A stretch of DNA of 64,000 nucleotides from Paraburkholderia sp. DHOC27 (GCF_003429005.1 NZ_QVQV01000002.1:248001-312000); one strand, 5' to 3'; counted from the stretch's first letter, positions 8,126-18,831 are shown. The notes: a model not told the origin generated them from the sequence alone. A program made the numbers and translations.

Positions 8126-10543
8126 TTAATGCTTCACGACGTCCGTTGCTGCGTCTTTGCCCGGTTCAGCTGCAACCGGTGTCGCCTTCGGTTCTTCTTC
8201 CGGCAACGCCTCGGGCACACGCTCGAGCGCCAGTTCCAGCACCTTGTCGATCCAGCGGACCGGCACGATCTCGATCGCGTTCTTCACGTTGTCCGGAATC
8301 TCCGTCAAGTCCTTGACGTTTTCTTCCGGGATCAGCACGAGCTTGATGCCGCCGCGATGCGCCGCGAGCAACTTCTCTTTCAGACCGCCGATGGGCAGCA
8401 CTTCACCACGCAACGTGATTTCACCCGTCATGGCGACATCAGCGCGCACCGGAATACCGGTCAGCACCGACACCAGCGCGGTGGTCATTGCGATACCGGC
8501 GGACGGGCCGTCCTTCGGCGTCGCACCTTCCGGCACGTGGATGTGAATGTCCTGCTTCTCGAACGCTTCGTCCTTGACACCCAGACGGCGCGAACGCGAA
8601 CGAACCACCGAGCGTGCTGCCTCGACCGATTCCTTCATCACGTCGCCGAGCGAACCGGTGCGAATCACGTTGCCCTTACCCGGCATCACCGCAGCTTCGA
8701 TGGTCAGCAGATCGCCGCCCACTTCCGTCCACGCGAGACCCGTGACCTGGCCCACCTGATTTTCCTTCGCAGCCAGACCGAAGTCGTACTTGCGCACGCC
8801 GAGGAAGGTGTCGAGATTGCTGCCGTCGACCTTCACCGCGCCCGCCGCCTTCTTCAGCAGAAGCATCTTCACGACCTTGCGGCAGATCTTCGAGATTTCA
8901 CGCTCGAGCGAACGCACGCCCGCTTCACGCGTGTAGTAACGAATGATGTCGCGAATTGCCGTTTCAGTGACATCGACCTCGCCATCCTTGAGGCCGTTGT
9001 TCTTCTTCTGCTTCGGCAACAGGTAGCGTTGCGCGATGCTGACCTTCTCGTCTTCCGTGTAACCCGACAGACGGATCACTTCCATCCGGTCGAGCAGCGG
9101 CGGCGGAATGTTCAGCGAGTTCGACGTCGCCACGAACATCACGTCCGACAGATCGAAGTCGACTTCGACGTAGTGGTCAGCGAACGTATGGTTCTGTTCC
9201 GGATCGAGCACTTCCAGCAAGGCCGACGACGGATCGCCGCGGAAATCCTGGCCCATCTTGTCGACTTCGTCGAGCAGGAAGAGCGGATTGCGCACGCCGA
9301 CCTTGGTCAGGCTTTGCAGGATCTTGCCGGGCATCGAACCGATGTAGGTCCGACGGTGGCCGCGAATCTCGGCCTCGTCGCGCACGCCACCGAGTGCCAT
9401 ACGCACGAACTTGCGATTCGTTGCGCGTGCAATCGATTGACCCAGCGACGTCTTGCCAACACCCGGAGGCCCAACGAGGCACAGGATCGGCGCCTTGACC
9501 TTGTCCACGCGTTGCTGGACCGCAAGATATTCGAGAATCCGTTCCTTGACTTTCTCGAGGCCGAAGTGGTCTTCGTCGAGCACGCGTTCCGCATTCGAGA
9601 GGTCGTTGTTGACCTTGCTCTTCTTGCGCCACGGCAGGCCGATCAGCGTGTCGATGTAGTTGCGCACGACAGTGGCTTCAGCCGACATCGGCGACATCAG
9701 CTTGAGCTTCTTCAGCTCGGCGTCGGCCTTCTTCTTGGCTTCCTTCGGCATGCGCGCGGCCGTGATGCGCTTCTCGAGTTCTTCGAGATCCGCACCTTCT
9801 TCGCCTTCGCCCAGTTCCTTCTGGATCGCCTTGACCTGCTCGTTCAGGTAGTACTCGCGCTGGCTCTTCTCCATCTGGCGTTTCACACGCCCACGGATGC
9901 GCTTTTCCACCTGCAGGATGTCGATCTCGGCTTCGAGTTGCGCGAGCAGATGCTCGAGACGCTCGATGACCGGGAACATCTCGAGGATGTGTTGCTTCTG
10001 GTCGAGCTTGAGCGGCAGATGTGCCGCGATCGTGTCGGCCAGACGGCCGGCTTCGTCGATGCCGGAAAGCGACGTCAGAATTTCCGGCGGGATCTTCTTG
10101 TTCAGCTTCACGTACTGGTCGAACTGCGACACGATCGCGCGGCGCAGCGCTTCAGTTTCGGCGCTGTCGGCGTGGTCGGGTTCGAGCGGCATGACTTCGC
10201 ACGAAAACTGCGTTTCCTGTTCTTCAATGGAAAGCGTCTTCGCGCGCTGCAGACCTTCGACGAGCACCTTCACAGTGCCGTCAGGCAGCTTGAGCATTTG
10301 CAGGATGTTGGCAATACACCCTACTTCGTACATGTCCTTTTCGGTCGGCTCATCTTTGGCAGCCGTCTTTTGGGCGACGAGCATGATGTGCTTGCCGCCT
10401 TCCATTGCTGCTTCGAGAGCCTTGATCGACTTCGGGCGGCCTACGAAGAGCGGAATCACCATGTGCGGGAATACGACTACATCACGCAGCGGGAGCAGCG
10501 GGAGCGTAGTGCGTTCCGGCGGAAGGAGTTGGGTTCCTGACAT
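8126..10543 (-). CDS. lon: ATP-dependent protease La (Lon)
   Basis: An 805-residue cytoplasmic AAA+ serine protease that degrades misfolded and regulatory proteins. An N-terminal LON substrate-recognition domain (about 14-205) is followed by a coiled-coil region (about 200-300). The AAA+ module has Walker A GPPGVGKT at 358-365 and Walker B FLLDEVDK near 422-429. The C-terminal protease domain carries the Ser-Lys dyad at Ser681 (in [10 protein letters not shown]) and Lys724 (in GGLKEKLLA). Length and architecture are complete. It lies between clpX and hupB, the usual proteobacterial order, with terminators on both sides, so it is an independent unit. Heat-shock control is expected from the family, but I could not confirm a sigma-32 promoter. 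Confidence 0.98.
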   Translation of the reverse strand: MSGTQLLPPERTTLPLLPLRDVVVFPHMVIPLFVGRPKSIKALEAAMEGGKHIMLVAQKTAAKDEPTEKDMYEVGCIANILQMLKLPDGTVKVLVEGLQRAKTLSIEEQETQFSCEVMPLEPDHADSAETEALRRAIVSQFDQYVKLNKKIPPEILTSLSGIDEAGRLADTIAAHLPLKLDQKQHILEMFPVIERLEHLLAQLEAEIDILQVEKRIRGRVKRQMEKSQREYYLNEQVKAIQKELGEGEEGADLEELEKRITAARMPKEAKKKADAELKKLKLMSPMSAEATVVRNYIDTLIGLPWRKKSKVNNDLSNAERVLDEDHFGLEKVKERILEYLAVQQRVDKVKAPILCLVGPPGVGKTSLGQSIARATNRKFVRMALGGVRDEAEIRGHRRTYIGSMPGKILQSLTKVGVRNPLFLLDEVDKMGQDFRGDPSSALLEVLDPEQNHTFADHYVEVDFDLSDVMFVATSNSLNIPPPLLDRMEVIRLSGYTEDEKVSIAQRYLLPKQKKNNGLKDGEVDVTETAIRDIIRYYTREAGVRSLEREISKICRKVVKMLLLKKAAGAVKVDGSNLDTFLGVRKYDFGLAAKENQVGQVTGLAWTEVGGDLLTIEAAVMPGKGNVIRTGSLGDVMKESVEAARSVVRSRSRRLGVKDEAFEKQDIHIHVPEGATPKDGPSAGIAMTTALVSVLTGIPVRADVAMTGEITLRGEVLPIGGLKEKLLAAHRGGIKLVLIPEENVKDLTEIPDNVKNAIEIVPVRWIDKVLELALERVPEALPEEEPKATPVAAEPGKDAATDVVKH

Positions 10544-10672
10544 TTCATTTCCCCATGAGTGGTATCAGTTCGTTCGATAGGTGAGGCCTGCAAAAACGAT
10601 TACAAGGCCTCCGCGTGTGGGAAAAGTTCAGTGACTCCAAAGGAAACACAACCATCCTAACCCAAGATAAAC

Positions 10673-10709
10673 AAAAAAGCCGTTCACGTTGCCATGAACG
10701 GCTTTTTTT
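10673..10709 (-). terminator. Intrinsic terminator of the clpX unit
   Basis: AGCCGTTCA/TGAACGGCT is flanked by A and T runs on both sides, so it can work in both directions. It lies 17 bases after the clpX stop codon and insulates lon from clpPX. Confidence 0.9.
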
Positions 10710-10726
10710 GCAAAAGCTTTAGCCGA

Positions 10727-11998
10727 TCAATTCGAACCCGCGACCTTGGGCGCGTCTTCGTAGATCAGCAGCGGCTTGCCGTCGCCGTCGATCACGTTGT
10801 CGTCGATGATGACCTTGCTCACGCCTTTCATCGCCGGCAGTTCGTACATGACGTCAAGCAAAGCCTGTTCCAGGATCGAGCGCAGACCGCGTGCCCCCGT
10901 CTTGCGACGAATGGCCTTGCGCGCGACCGCCTGCAACGCAGCGGGACGGATCTCGAGTTCAACGCGTTCCATGTTGAACAGCTTGTGGTACTGCTTGACG
11001 AGCGCGTTCTTCGGCTCGACGAGAATCTTCATCAGCGCCGCTTCGTCGAGCTTGCCGAGCGTGGCCACCACCGGCAGACGGCCGATCAGCTCAGGGATCA
11101 AACCGAACTTGATCAGGTCTTCAGGCTCCACTTCGCGCAGCACTTCGCCGGCGTCGCGGTCCTGCTTGCTCTTCACGCTGGCCCCAAAACCAATGCCGGT
11201 CTTTTCCGTGCGGTCGACGATGACCTTTTCGAGGCCGTCGAACGCGCCGCCACAGATGAACAGGATGTTGGTGGTGTCGACCTGGATGAAGTCCTGATTC
11301 GGGTGCTTGCGGCCGCCTTGCGGCGGCACCGACGCCATCGTGCCTTCCACCAGCTTCAGCAACGCCTGCTGCACGCCTTCGCCCGACACGTCGCGCGTAA
11401 TGGACGGGTTGTCCGACTTACGGCTGATCTTGTCGATTTCGTCGATGTAGACGATGCCGCGCTGGGCCTTGTCCACTTCGTAGTTGCAGTTCTGCAGGAG
11501 CTTCTGAATGATGTTTTCGACGTCTTCGCCGACGTAGCCGGCTTCCGTCAACGTGGTGGCGTCAGCAATGACGAACGGCACGTTCAGCAGCCGCGCGAGC
11601 GTCTGGGCGAGCAAGGTCTTGCCGGAGCCGGTCGGGCCGATCAGCAGGATGTTGCTCTTGGACAGCTCGATTTCGTCTTTCTTGTCGAGGTGCTTGAGGC
11701 GCTTGTAGTGGTTGTACACCGCCACTGCGAGAATCTTCTTCGCACGTTCCTGACCGATCACGTACTGGTCGAGAATTTCGCGGATTTCCTGCGGGCTCGG
11801 CAGATCGGACTTGGACAGCCCCGCCTCGATGCCCGCGCCTGCAGCCTCGTCGCGGATGATTTCGTTGCACAGGTCGATACATTCATCGCAGATGAAGACC
11901 GACGGGCCCGCAATCAGCTTCTTGACCTCATGCTGGCTCTTGCCGCAAAACGAGCAATACAACAGCTTTTCGCTGTTAGAACCTTTCTTGTCCGCCAT
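10727..11998 (-). CDS. clpX: ATP-dependent Clp protease ATP-binding subunit ClpX
   Basis: A 423-residue AAA+ unfoldase that feeds tagged substrates to ClpP. The N-terminal C4 zinc-binding domain has Cys15, Cys18, Cys37 and Cys40. Walker A GPTGSGKT is at 120-127 and Walker [10 protein letters not shown] follows. The IGF-type loop that docks on ClpP is represented by the family-conserved KTGIGFGA stretch. I start at the ATG complementary to 11996-11998, which gives [11 protein letters not shown]. It lies 201 bases downstream of clpP, a gap that contains a long imperfect inverted repeat. Confidence 0.98.
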   Translation of the reverse strand: MADKKGSNSEKLLYCSFCGKSQHEVKKLIAGPSVFICDECIDLCNEIIRDEAAGAGIEAGLSKSDLPSPQEIREILDQYVIGQERAKKILAVAVYNHYKRLKHLDKKDEIELSKSNILLIGPTGSGKTLLAQTLARLLNVPFVIADATTLTEAGYVGEDVENIIQKLLQNCNYEVDKAQRGIVYIDEIDKISRKSDNPSITRDVSGEGVQQALLKLVEGTMASVPPQGGRKHPNQDFIQVDTTNILFICGGAFDGLEKVIVDRTEKTGIGFGASVKSKQDRDAGEVLREVEPEDLIKFGLIPELIGRLPVVATLGKLDEAALMKILVEPKNALVKQYHKLFNMERVELEIRPAALQAVARKAIRRKTGARGLRSILEQALLDVMYELPAMKGVSKVIIDDNVIDGDGKPLLIYEDAPKVAGSN

Positions 11999-12140
11999 AG
12001 ATGTATAAGCCTCCGGACACTCGATTACATAATACGCCGTTTGCCCCGGCCCCGCAGACGGGGCCCTGAGCAAAAGCTGTGACGGCGCTTGCCGCAGGCG
12101 CTCGGACGAGTCTGATTATTTCACAACATGCCTGCCGCCG

Positions 12141-12190
12141 TTTTTGCCCTCAATAAAAACACCCGAGGAGGCACTCTATTGGGGCAAAAA
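12141..12190 (-). repeat. Long imperfect inverted repeat in the clpP-clpX spacer
   Basis: TTTTTGCCCTCAATA (12141-12155) and TATTGGGGCAAAAA (12177-12190) are complementary over about 14 pairs with one bulge, around a roughly 21-base loop. There is no T run on the minus-strand 3' side, so it is not a normal terminator. It begins only 10 bases after the clpP stop and would form a stem in a clpP-clpX mRNA. Confidence 0.75.
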
Positions 12191-12199
12191 CGCACCAGA

Positions 12200-12853
12200 T
12201 CATGGACGCTTGTGCAGCACCTGGTCGACGAGACCGTAAGCCTGGGCATCGTCGCCGGACATGAAGTTGTCACGGTCGGTGTCACGGGCGATACGCTCGA
12301 CCGGTTGGCCGGTGTGGTGAGCGAGCAGCTGGTTCAGACGTTCCTTGAGGTACAGGATTTCACGCGCCTGAATCTCGATGTCCGACGCCTGGCCGCGTGC
12401 GCCGCCCAGCGGCTGGTGGATCATCACGCGCGCATTCGGCAGCGCAAAACGCTTGCCCTTCGCGCCGGATGCCAGCAGGAACGCGCCCATGCTGGCCGCG
12501 AGCCCCATGCACAGCGTCGACACGTCCGGCTTGATGAACTGCATCGTGTCGTAAATCGCCATACCGGCCGAAACCGAACCGCCGGGGCTGTTGATGTAGA
12601 AGCTGATGTCCTTGTCCGGATTTTCGCTTTCGAGGAACAACAACTGCGCAACGACGAGGTTAGCCGTCTGGTCGTTCACTTCGCCGACCAGAAACACCAC
12701 GCGCTCTTTCAGGAGGCGCGAATAGATGTCGTACGAGCGCTCGCCGCGACCGCTCGTTTCCACGACGATCGGCACCAGTCCGAGCGCCTGCGCTTCGAGA
12801 TCCCGCGACGACTGGGAGGTCAACGTGTCCAGCATTTGAGCGCGAAAGGTCAT
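12200..12853 (-). CDS. clpP: ATP-dependent Clp protease proteolytic subunit ClpP
   Basis: A 217-residue serine peptidase that forms the double-heptameric chamber partnered by ClpX and ClpA. The catalytic triad is visible as Ser121 (GLAASMG), His146 (VMIHQPLG) and Asp195 (DTDRD). The N-terminal propeptide region is slightly longer than in E. coli. It is separated from tig by an intrinsic terminator at 12968-13008, so it must have its own promoter in 12854-12965. clpX is likely read from the same transcript. Confidence 0.98.
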   Translation of the reverse strand: MTFRAQMLDTLTSQSSRDLEAQALGLVPIVVETSGRGERSYDIYSRLLKERVVFLVGEVNDQTANLVVAQLLFLESENPDKDISFYINSPGGSVSAGMAIYDTMQFIKPDVSTLCMGLAASMGAFLLASGAKGKRFALPNARVMIHQPLGGARGQASDIEIQAREILYLKERLNQLLAHHTGQPVERIARDTDRDNFMSGDDAQAYGLVDQVLHKRP

Positions 12854-12965
12854 GCAATAGATCCTTGTCTGGGAATATTTATCAGTACCGGACAGGTAAG
12901 TACGGCAACGCAGTATTCAAGTGCGCAAACGGCCAACGCAACCCAGAATAGACACGTAGCACGGA

Positions 12966-13008
12966 AAAACGGCGTGCGGGCCGTCGCTACGACAGCCGGC
13001 ACGCCGTT
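12966..13008 (-). terminator. Intrinsic terminator of tig
   Basis: AACGGCGTGC (12968-12977) pairs with GCACGCCGTT (12999-13008), followed on the minus strand by a T tract. It starts 11 bases after the tig stop codon. Confidence 0.85.
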
Positions 13009-13018
13009 GCAGCGACGC

Positions 13019-14368
13019 TTACGCTTGCTGCGCCGTTGCGCTTGCCAGCTCTTCGAAGCTCACTTCCTTGTCCGTTACCTTGGCCTTGCTGAGGACGAAA
13101 TCGACGACGTTGGCTTCAACGACGTACGCTTCCATTTCGGCAAGGCGCTGCTGGTTCGAATAATACCAGCGGACGACTTCCTTCGGGTCCTCATAGCTTT
13201 TTGCGAACTCGTCGACTTCAGCACGAATCTGCTCCGGCTTGGCCTGCAGTTCGTTGGCCTTGACCAGCTCGGCCAGCACGAGGCCCAGCTTCACGCGACG
13301 CTCAGCCTGTTCCTTGAACATTTCAGCCGGGATCGGCGCGTCAGCGGCGTTCGGCACGCCACGTTGCGTCAGGTCCTGACGGGCCATTTCGACCAGACGC
13401 TCCTGATCCTGTTCGATCAGCGCGTTCGGCACGTCGAGTTCCGAAATCTTCAGGAGCGCGTCCATCACCTGATTCTTGACGATGGATTGCGTGCGGCGCT
13501 TTGCTTCGCGCTCGAGGTTGTCCTTGATCTCAGCGCGCATCTTCACCAGATCGCCGTCTTCGATACCGAGGGACTTGGCAAACTCACCGTCGATTTCCGG
13601 CAGGTGCGCCCACTCGATCTTCTTCATCGTGATGGTGAACTGCGCGGTCTTGCCGGCCACGTCCTTGCCGTGGTAGTCAGCCGGGAATGCCAGATCGAAT
13701 TCCTTCGAGTCGCCGACCTTCAGGCCGAGCGCTGCCTTTTCGAATTCCGGCAGCATGCGGCCTTCGCCCAGCACGAACGCGAAGTCGTCAGCGCTGCCGC
13801 CCTGGAACACTTCACCTTCGATCTTGCCGACGAAGTCGACCGTCACGCGGTCGCCGTCTTTCGCTGCGGTGTCCGCACCGCCGTCGCCATGCTCGCCGGC
13901 TTCACCGCGCGCGTGGAAATGCACGCGCTGCTTGCGCAGGATGTCCAGCGTGCGGTCGATTTCCGCTTCGCTGATGGTAGTCGTGGTGCGCTCGATTTCA
14001 GCCGTGGCGACGTCGCCCAGCTTGACTTCCGGATACACCTCGAAGGTTGCGTCGAAAGCGTAGTCGCCTTCTGCTGCGTCGACCTTCGGCGCAAAGCTCG
14101 GCTGACCGGCCACGCGCAGGTTCTCAGCGCGGCTGATGTCGAAGAATTCCTTGCCGACCTTGTCGCTCAGCACTTCGGCTTCCACCTGGCCCGAATACTG
14201 TTGCGTGACCATCTTGAGCGGCACCTTGCCCGGGCGGAAACCCGGCATGCGCACGTTCTTCGCGAGTTGGCGGATACGCGAATCCACTTCCTTCTGCACG
14301 GCATCCTTCGGCAGGGAAATCGTGACGCGGCGTTCGAGCTTGCCGAGGTTTTCAACAACGTTAGCCAT
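13019..14368 (-). CDS. tig: Trigger factor (ribosome-associated chaperone)
   Basis: A 449-residue ribosome-bound chaperone and prolyl isomerase. The N-terminal ribosome-binding domain has the loop signature GFRPGKVP at about residues 43-50. An FKBP-type PPIase domain follows at about 165-255, with [11 protein letters not shown] and the [13 protein letters not shown] segment. The rest is the helical C-terminal chaperone arms. Length is normal for betaproteobacteria. It is the first gene of the tig-clpPX-lon-hupB-ppiD quality-control cluster. Confidence 0.97.
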   Translation of the reverse strand: MANVVENLGKLERRVTISLPKDAVQKEVDSRIRQLAKNVRMPGFRPGKVPLKMVTQQYSGQVEAEVLSDKVGKEFFDISRAENLRVAGQPSFAPKVDAAEGDYAFDATFEVYPEVKLGDVATAEIERTTTTISEAEIDRTLDILRKQRVHFHARGEAGEHGDGGADTAAKDGDRVTVDFVGKIEGEVFQGGSADDFAFVLGEGRMLPEFEKAALGLKVGDSKEFDLAFPADYHGKDVAGKTAQFTITMKKIEWAHLPEIDGEFAKSLGIEDGDLVKMRAEIKDNLEREAKRRTQSIVKNQVMDALLKISELDVPNALIEQDQERLVEMARQDLTQRGVPNAADAPIPAEMFKEQAERRVKLGLVLAELVKANELQAKPEQIRAEVDEFAKSYEDPKEVVRWYYSNQQRLAEMEAYVVEANVVDFVLSKAKVTDKEVSFEELASATAQQA

Positions 14369-14833
14369 GGCTTCAATCGTCCTAAAATTATTCGAGCGAA
14401 TCAGTTATCTTCTGCGTGCCGCCTTTCGATGTCGCTTCGCATCGATCGGGCGCCTGCGCCGCGGGCTTGCAGGCCACCGGCGGCACGGTTTGGGGCTAAA
14501 GAGCCGAATATTTTAGCAAACTATTCGCGCGCCTAGCCGGGATTCGATGTTTCGCGCCCATTTTTGTCCCTTTTCCGGCCGTTTGACTGCCTTCCTGCGC
14601 GGTTTGCCCGCAGTTTGGCCGCACTGCGCCCGCAGTCCACCAACGGGCTGGTCGCAATCAGGCTGCGCCTTGCCCGCGTCTCGCGCTCTACCTCGCGTGC
14701 TTCTGTTCTGCCATGCCCGCTATGCCGTTCGCTATATTCAGCCGCGGGCAGCATGCTGATAAGCTAGCGAACGCGCTCGGACCACATCTCGCGCGCACTG
14801 CCATCGCAACGATTCCAACCATCAAGAGACACC
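14369..14833. other. Gene-free divergent region between tig and glycerate kinase
   Basis: These 465 bases should hold the divergent promoters of tig (minus) and glxK (plus). The short frames here are arginine-rich out-of-frame translations of GC-rich DNA and match nothing. I see no tRNA or clear terminator. AT-rich tracts near 14386-14412 and 14503-14525 are the likeliest promoter positions for tig. Confidence 0.5.
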
Positions 14834-15979
14834 ATGCCGAACCCGTCGTCCGCGCCCGTCGTCGTCATTGCTCCTGACTCTTTTAAAGGTTCGCTTAGCG
14901 CCGAGCAGGTGGCGCAAGCCATTGCCGCCGGCGTGACACGCGCGCGCCCCGACGCCACGGTACGCCTGTGCCCAATGGCCGACGGCGGCGAAGGCACGCT
15001 GGACGCCATGCTCACGAGCGGCGGCGAGCGGCGCATGCTCAGCGTACGCGGCGCGGCCGGTCCGGTGCGCGATGCCGCCACCGGTTTGCTGGCCGACGGC
15101 AGTGCGATTGTCGAGACTGCGGAGATCGTCGGCATTACGGACCCCGTGGGCATGGGCGTGCCGGTGGAAGCGCGCAGTTCGCGCGGCATGGGCGAAGCGA
15201 TTCGCGCGCTGCTCGACACCGGCGTACGGCGCTTCTTCGTCGCGCTTGGCGGCAGCAGCACGAATGACGGCGGCGCAGGTCTGCTGGTCGGGCTTGGCCT
15301 GAAGCTGTTCGACGCGCAGGACCAGCAACTCGAGCCGACCCCGGAACAGCTGGCGCGTCTTGCCCGGGTGGATGTCACCCAACTCGATGCGCGCCTCGCC
15401 GAGACATCGTTCGTGGGCATGTCCGACGTCAACAATCCGCTCACCGGCGAACACGGCGCAACCGCGGTGTTCGGGCCGCAAAAAGGCGTGAAGCCGGACC
15501 AGGTAGCCTCGGTAGATGCAGCCCTTGCCCGCTTTGCCGATCTGCTCGAACCCGCGCTCAAGCGCACCGCGCGCGATGAACCGGGTGCGGGCGCCGCCGG
15601 TGGACTCGGTTTCGCGCTGGCCATGCTCGGCGCCCAGTTCGAGCCGGGCGCGGAAACGGTCGCGCGTGAGGTCGGCCTCGATGCGGCGCTCGCCGGCGCG
15701 GATTGGCTCATCACCGGCGAAGGCCGCTCCGACGTGCAGACCCTGCACGGCAAGGCACCCTTCATCGCATGCGCCCATGCGCGCGCCGCAGGCGTGCCTA
15801 CGACGCTGTTATCGGGCGGCGTGGATGCTGCCGCCCTGCCGCGACTCGCCGAACACTTCAGCGGCTGCTTCTCGCCGGCTCCGGGACCGATCACGCTCGA
15901 GGTCGCGATCCGCGACGCAGCTCGACTGCTCACCAACGAAGCGGAACAATTGACCCGGCTGAAATACGGCGTGCGTTGA
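14834..15979 (+). CDS. glxK: Glycerate kinase (GlxK/GarK family)
   Basis: A 381-residue class II-type glycerate kinase that phosphorylates D-glycerate with ATP at the end of the glyoxylate and glucarate routes. The family N-terminus IAPDSFKGSLSA is intact. MADGGEGTLDAM at about residues 46-57 and ALGGSSTNDGGAG near 140 are the conserved substrate and nucleotide loops, and ITGEGRSD near 294 is the C-terminal signature. ATG 14834 has AAGAGA upstream. A MarR regulator follows after 65 bases in the same orientation, suggesting a small operon. Confidence 0.93.
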   Translation: MPNPSSAPVVVIAPDSFKGSLSAEQVAQAIAAGVTRARPDATVRLCPMADGGEGTLDAMLTSGGERRMLSVRGAAGPVRDAATGLLADGSAIVETAEIVGITDPVGMGVPVEARSSRGMGEAIRALLDTGVRRFFVALGGSSTNDGGAGLLVGLGLKLFDAQDQQLEPTPEQLARLARVDVTQLDARLAETSFVGMSDVNNPLTGEHGATAVFGPQKGVKPDQVASVDAALARFADLLEPALKRTARDEPGAGAAGGLGFALAMLGAQFEPGAETVAREVGLDAALAGADWLITGEGRSDVQTLHGKAPFIACAHARAAGVPTTLLSGGVDAAALPRLAEHFSGCFSPAPGPITLEVAIRDAARLLTNEAEQLTRLKYGVR

Positions 15980-16044
15980 CCGGTGCGGCGGTTGCGGCAA
16001 CAATCAGAACGCCACGACCGCTTTCACCTACGACCGGGACGACC

Positions 16045-16497
16045 ATGAAGGCCTCCGCCAAAGCCGGACTCGAGCAGTTTCTGACCTATCGCCTGCATGT
16101 GTTGAACAAACTCGCTGAACGCGGCATCGGAGAACGCTATCAGGAGAAGCTCGGCGTGACGTTGCCGGAAGCGCGCGTGATTGCGTCGGTTGGCTCGTTT
16201 GGTCCGTTTTCGATCATGGATCTGGCGCGCCATGCAAACCTCGACAAGAGCCAGGCAAGCCGCGCCGCTGAAGCGCTGATCAAGCAGGGGCTCGTGCAAC
16301 GCGAGGCCAGCGAGGTCGATGGGCGCGTCGTATTGATTTCGCTCACCGTCGAAGGACGCGCGCTGTATCGTAAGGTGATGCCGATCGCCCGCAAGTGGAA
16401 TACCGATCTGTTCGATTGTCTCGATGAAGATGAACAGGCTGCGTTGGGTGCCGCGCTCGATCGCATCATCGAAAGCGTGCAGGCGCGCACGGGTTGA
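16045..16497 (+). CDS. MarR-family transcriptional regulator
   Basis: A 150-residue winged-helix regulator. The MarR core spans roughly residues 30-120. The recognition helix region is NLDKSQASRAAEALIKQGLV, and the wing EVDGRVVLISLTVEGRAL carries the usual D-x-R at the wing tip. I start at ATG 16045 with a purine-rich GGGACGA upstream; the longer frame overlaps glxK and has no homology. The ligand is unknown. Position directly after glxK suggests, but does not show, control of glycerate metabolism. Confidence 0.88.
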   Translation: MKASAKAGLEQFLTYRLHVLNKLAERGIGERYQEKLGVTLPEARVIASVGSFGPFSIMDLARHANLDKSQASRAAEALIKQGLVQREASEVDGRVVLISLTVEGRALYRKVMPIARKWNTDLFDCLDEDEQAALGAALDRIIESVQARTG

Positions 16498-16655
16498 GGC
16501 TGCGCGCGGCGCATCATCACGGCGAGCCGAAATTTGTTACGTCGTGGCTTCGATACGGCACTCCACTGCTGTGAGTTCTGCGTGACACGCGCAGCAATCA
16601 CGCCCTCACCTGTTGCCAGCCGCTACTATCAGACGCAACACGCCACGAACCACCC

Positions 16656-17642
16656 TCAAAGCCCGCTATTCGCCGCACGCTGTCGCAACAACCCCAGCAC
16701 CGCGTCGCAGAACGGCGTCGGCACATCCAGCTTGCGGCCCAGTTCGGGGAACACGCCGAGGATCGGCTCGATTTCGAGCGGACGCCCCGCTTCGAAATCC
16801 TGCAGCATCGAGGTACGGAAGGCACCCAGCCTGCGCGTGACTTCGACGCGTTGGGGCGCTGTCATTCCTGTCGACAGACCAAGGCGCGCGCCAATGGCCT
16901 CCGCCTCCTCCATCATCCGCAAGACGAGCGCATGCGTGAGCGGATCGTCGAGAAGCCGGTCCGCCGTCGAACCCGTCAACGCGCTCAACGGATTCATGTT
17001 CATGTTGCCCCACAGCTTGGCCCAGATTTCCCCGCGAATCTCGCCGCTGGATTCGACCTCGAAGCCACCTTCCTGCAAGGCCGCTGCGAATACGTTCGCG
17101 GGCTCGGCCAGCAACGCGGACGGCGCGCCGACGATCAGGCGATTGCCACGGCCGCGTCGGATGACGCCTGGCGCATCCGTGGACGACGACAGATGCACCA
17201 CGCAGCCAATGGAGCGCGCCGGCGGCAATGCAGCCGACACCACGCCGCCGGGATCGACCGCCTCGATGATCTGATGCGCGGGTCCGCCCGTCGCGTCGTG
17301 CAGAAACCACCACGGCAAGCCATTCATCGCGGCCACGATGACCGTGTCCGGTCCGATCAACGGCGCGAGGCTCGTCGCAATCGCCGGCAACGCCTGGGCC
17401 TTGAGCGCGAGCACCACGAAGTCCTGCACGCCGAGCACGGCGGGATCGCTTTGCGCGTCAACGAGCGCGACGGTTTCGCGCTCGCCGTCGACGATCCGGA
17501 TACCGTCCGCACGAATCGCGTCGAGCGTTTTGCCGCGCGCGAGCACGCTGACTGCGTGCCCCGCCCGCGCGAGCGCAGCGGCCATTAGCCCGCCGATCGC
17601 GCCGGCTCCGACCACCGTGGTCCGCACTGGTTGAACGTTCAT
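16656..17642 (-). CDS. panE: 2-dehydropantoate 2-reductase family protein
   Basis: A 328-residue NADPH-dependent reductase. The N-terminal Rossmann motif is GAGAIGG (residues 12-18). The ApbA/PanE domain continues to about 150, with the catalytic lysine likely in ALKAQ and NGLPWWF nearby. The ApbA_C domain follows, with WAKLWGNMNMNPLSALT. True PanE makes pantoate for coenzyme A. Burkholderiaceae carry several paralogues acting on other 2-oxo acids, so the exact substrate is uncertain. It is convergent with the marR-like gene and downstream of the squalene-synthase-like gene. Confidence 0.82.
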   Translation of the reverse strand: MNVQPVRTTVVGAGAIGGLMAAALARAGHAVSVLARGKTLDAIRADGIRIVDGERETVALVDAQSDPAVLGVQDFVVLALKAQALPAIATSLAPLIGPDTVIVAAMNGLPWWFLHDATGGPAHQIIEAVDPGGVVSAALPPARSIGCVVHLSSSTDAPGVIRRGRGNRLIVGAPSALLAEPANVFAAALQEGGFEVESSGEIRGEIWAKLWGNMNMNPLSALTGSTADRLLDDPLTHALVLRMMEEAEAIGARLGLSTGMTAPQRVEVTRRLGAFRTSMLQDFEAGRPLEIEPILGVFPELGRKLDVPTPFCDAVLGLLRQRAANSGL

Positions 17643-17766
17643 CTATGCCTCACTCTTCGAAAGTCAGATCAGGGTGCGGGGTGCACGCATCAGCAAGGTT
17701 CGTTGCGCCTGCAACCAGCTCGCCAACCAGTTGAACCCGCAAAACGTCCACAGTCATCCCAACGCG

Positions 17767-18600
17767 CTAGCGCTGCCGCGCCGCCCGCCACGCGATCCAC
17801 AGCTTGCGCACCGGCGTCAACGCAATACGCTGATGCAGCACGTGATACCCATCCCGTTCGATCTCGTCGAGCAGTGCCAGCGCGAGCGCACCGAGCGCGC
17901 GCAAGGTGCGCTGCGCGCGACGTTCAGCGGCCGGTATGCCGGCAAGAGCGGCGGTGATCGCCTCGCGTGCGCGCTTTGTCTGAAAGCGCATCAATTCAGT
18001 GAATGCGTCGCTATATTTGCGGTTGATCACATCTGCCGCCGTCACGTTGAAACGCTGCATCTCGTCGATGGGAACGTAGATGCGGCCATGACGCGCGTCG
18101 TTGCCGAGATCCGCAATCAACTGGGCCTGCAACAACGCCTCGCCCAACGGCGCAGCCCAGGCGCTCGCCTGTTGCGGGTCAGTGGCCGTCGCGCGCGCCA
18201 CCAGTGCCGCGAAACTGCCGCCCACCCCTTGCAGATAGCGGCGCAAATTCGGGTAGTCGAGGTAGCGAGCCTGGTCGAGATCCATTTCGAAACCGGCCAG
18301 CAGCGTTTGCAATGCCGGATACTCCGCGGACACGTTAGGCAGATACGCCGCCAACGCCTTTGATACCGGATGCGACGGCTCACCCGCGGCGAGCGCGGCG
18401 AGTTCCTTTTGCCACCAGGCGAGCTTGGTGCGGCCGATAGTCGGGTCACTGGTCTCCTTCACCGTCTCTTCCAGTTCGCGACGTAGCGCGAACAGGGCGG
18501 TCAGGAGCGGCTGGCGCGCCGCGGACGCCTGGCGCAGCGCGTAGTAGCTGCTCGAGCCGGGAGGCGCCGCCTTCTGCTGGCAATATTCGTCGAAATTCAC
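17767..18600 (-). CDS. Squalene/phytoene-synthase-fold protein lacking canonical Asp-rich motifs
   Basis: About 277 residues of the all-alpha trans-isoprenyl diphosphate synthase fold. It starts at GTG 18600 (VNFDEYCQQK); the upstream part of the frame (residues MICAC onward) looks non-coding. The helical pattern resembles the NDUFAF6/SQS-like group: SSYYALR, LFALRREL, GRTKLAWWQKEL, and NDARHGRIYVP near the usual second motif. The DDxxD-type first motif expected of active squalene or phytoene synthases reads RRELEE here, and the second is a single ND. Catalysis is therefore doubtful. It is not in a hopanoid (hpn) cluster; neighbours are panE and tRNA-Leu. Confidence 0.75.
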   Translation of the reverse strand: MNFDEYCQQKAAPPGSSSYYALRQASAARQPLLTALFALRRELEETVKETSDPTIGRTKLAWWQKELAALAAGEPSHPVSKALAAYLPNVSAEYPALQTLLAGFEMDLDQARYLDYPNLRRYLQGVGGSFAALVARATATDPQQASAWAAPLGEALLQAQLIADLGNDARHGRIYVPIDEMQRFNVTAADVINRKYSDAFTELMRFQTKRAREAITAALAGIPAAERRAQRTLRALGALALALLDEIERDGYHVLHQRIALTPVRKLWIAWRAARQR

Positions 18601-18831
18601 TTGAATGGAGTGTGGGGGTGACGCAGTGGATGCACGGCCTAGTCGCCGTGCGGACGATAGCCAAAAATTGTAGCATCGACATGCAAAGCGCAAATGCAGA
18701 CAAGCGCAAATCAATCGGTTAGAATCTCGCGCTTACGCTTTCGGGCGCTTGTCGGGCCGGTGGTTTTGCGGTCTGCGGCGGCTGCGGGCGAGCCAGACAT
18801 CGGGTATCGCGCATACGCGCTTTGTCCGGCT

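Noticed and set aside
8042..10540. 832-codon plus-strand open frame opposite lon
   Set aside because: It is the antisense shadow of lon: high GC and codon bias keep the opposite frame open. The peptide is His, Arg and Leu rich with no domain, while lon is complete.
10544..10670. Sigma-32 promoter for lon
   Set aside because: A CTTGTA followed 14 bases later by CCTCACCTAT on the minus strand is only a partial match to the heat-shock consensus; too weak to claim.
12128..14536. 802-codon plus-strand open frame opposite clpP and tig
   Set aside because: It spans two real minus-strand genes and an intergenic terminator; composition is that of an antisense translation.
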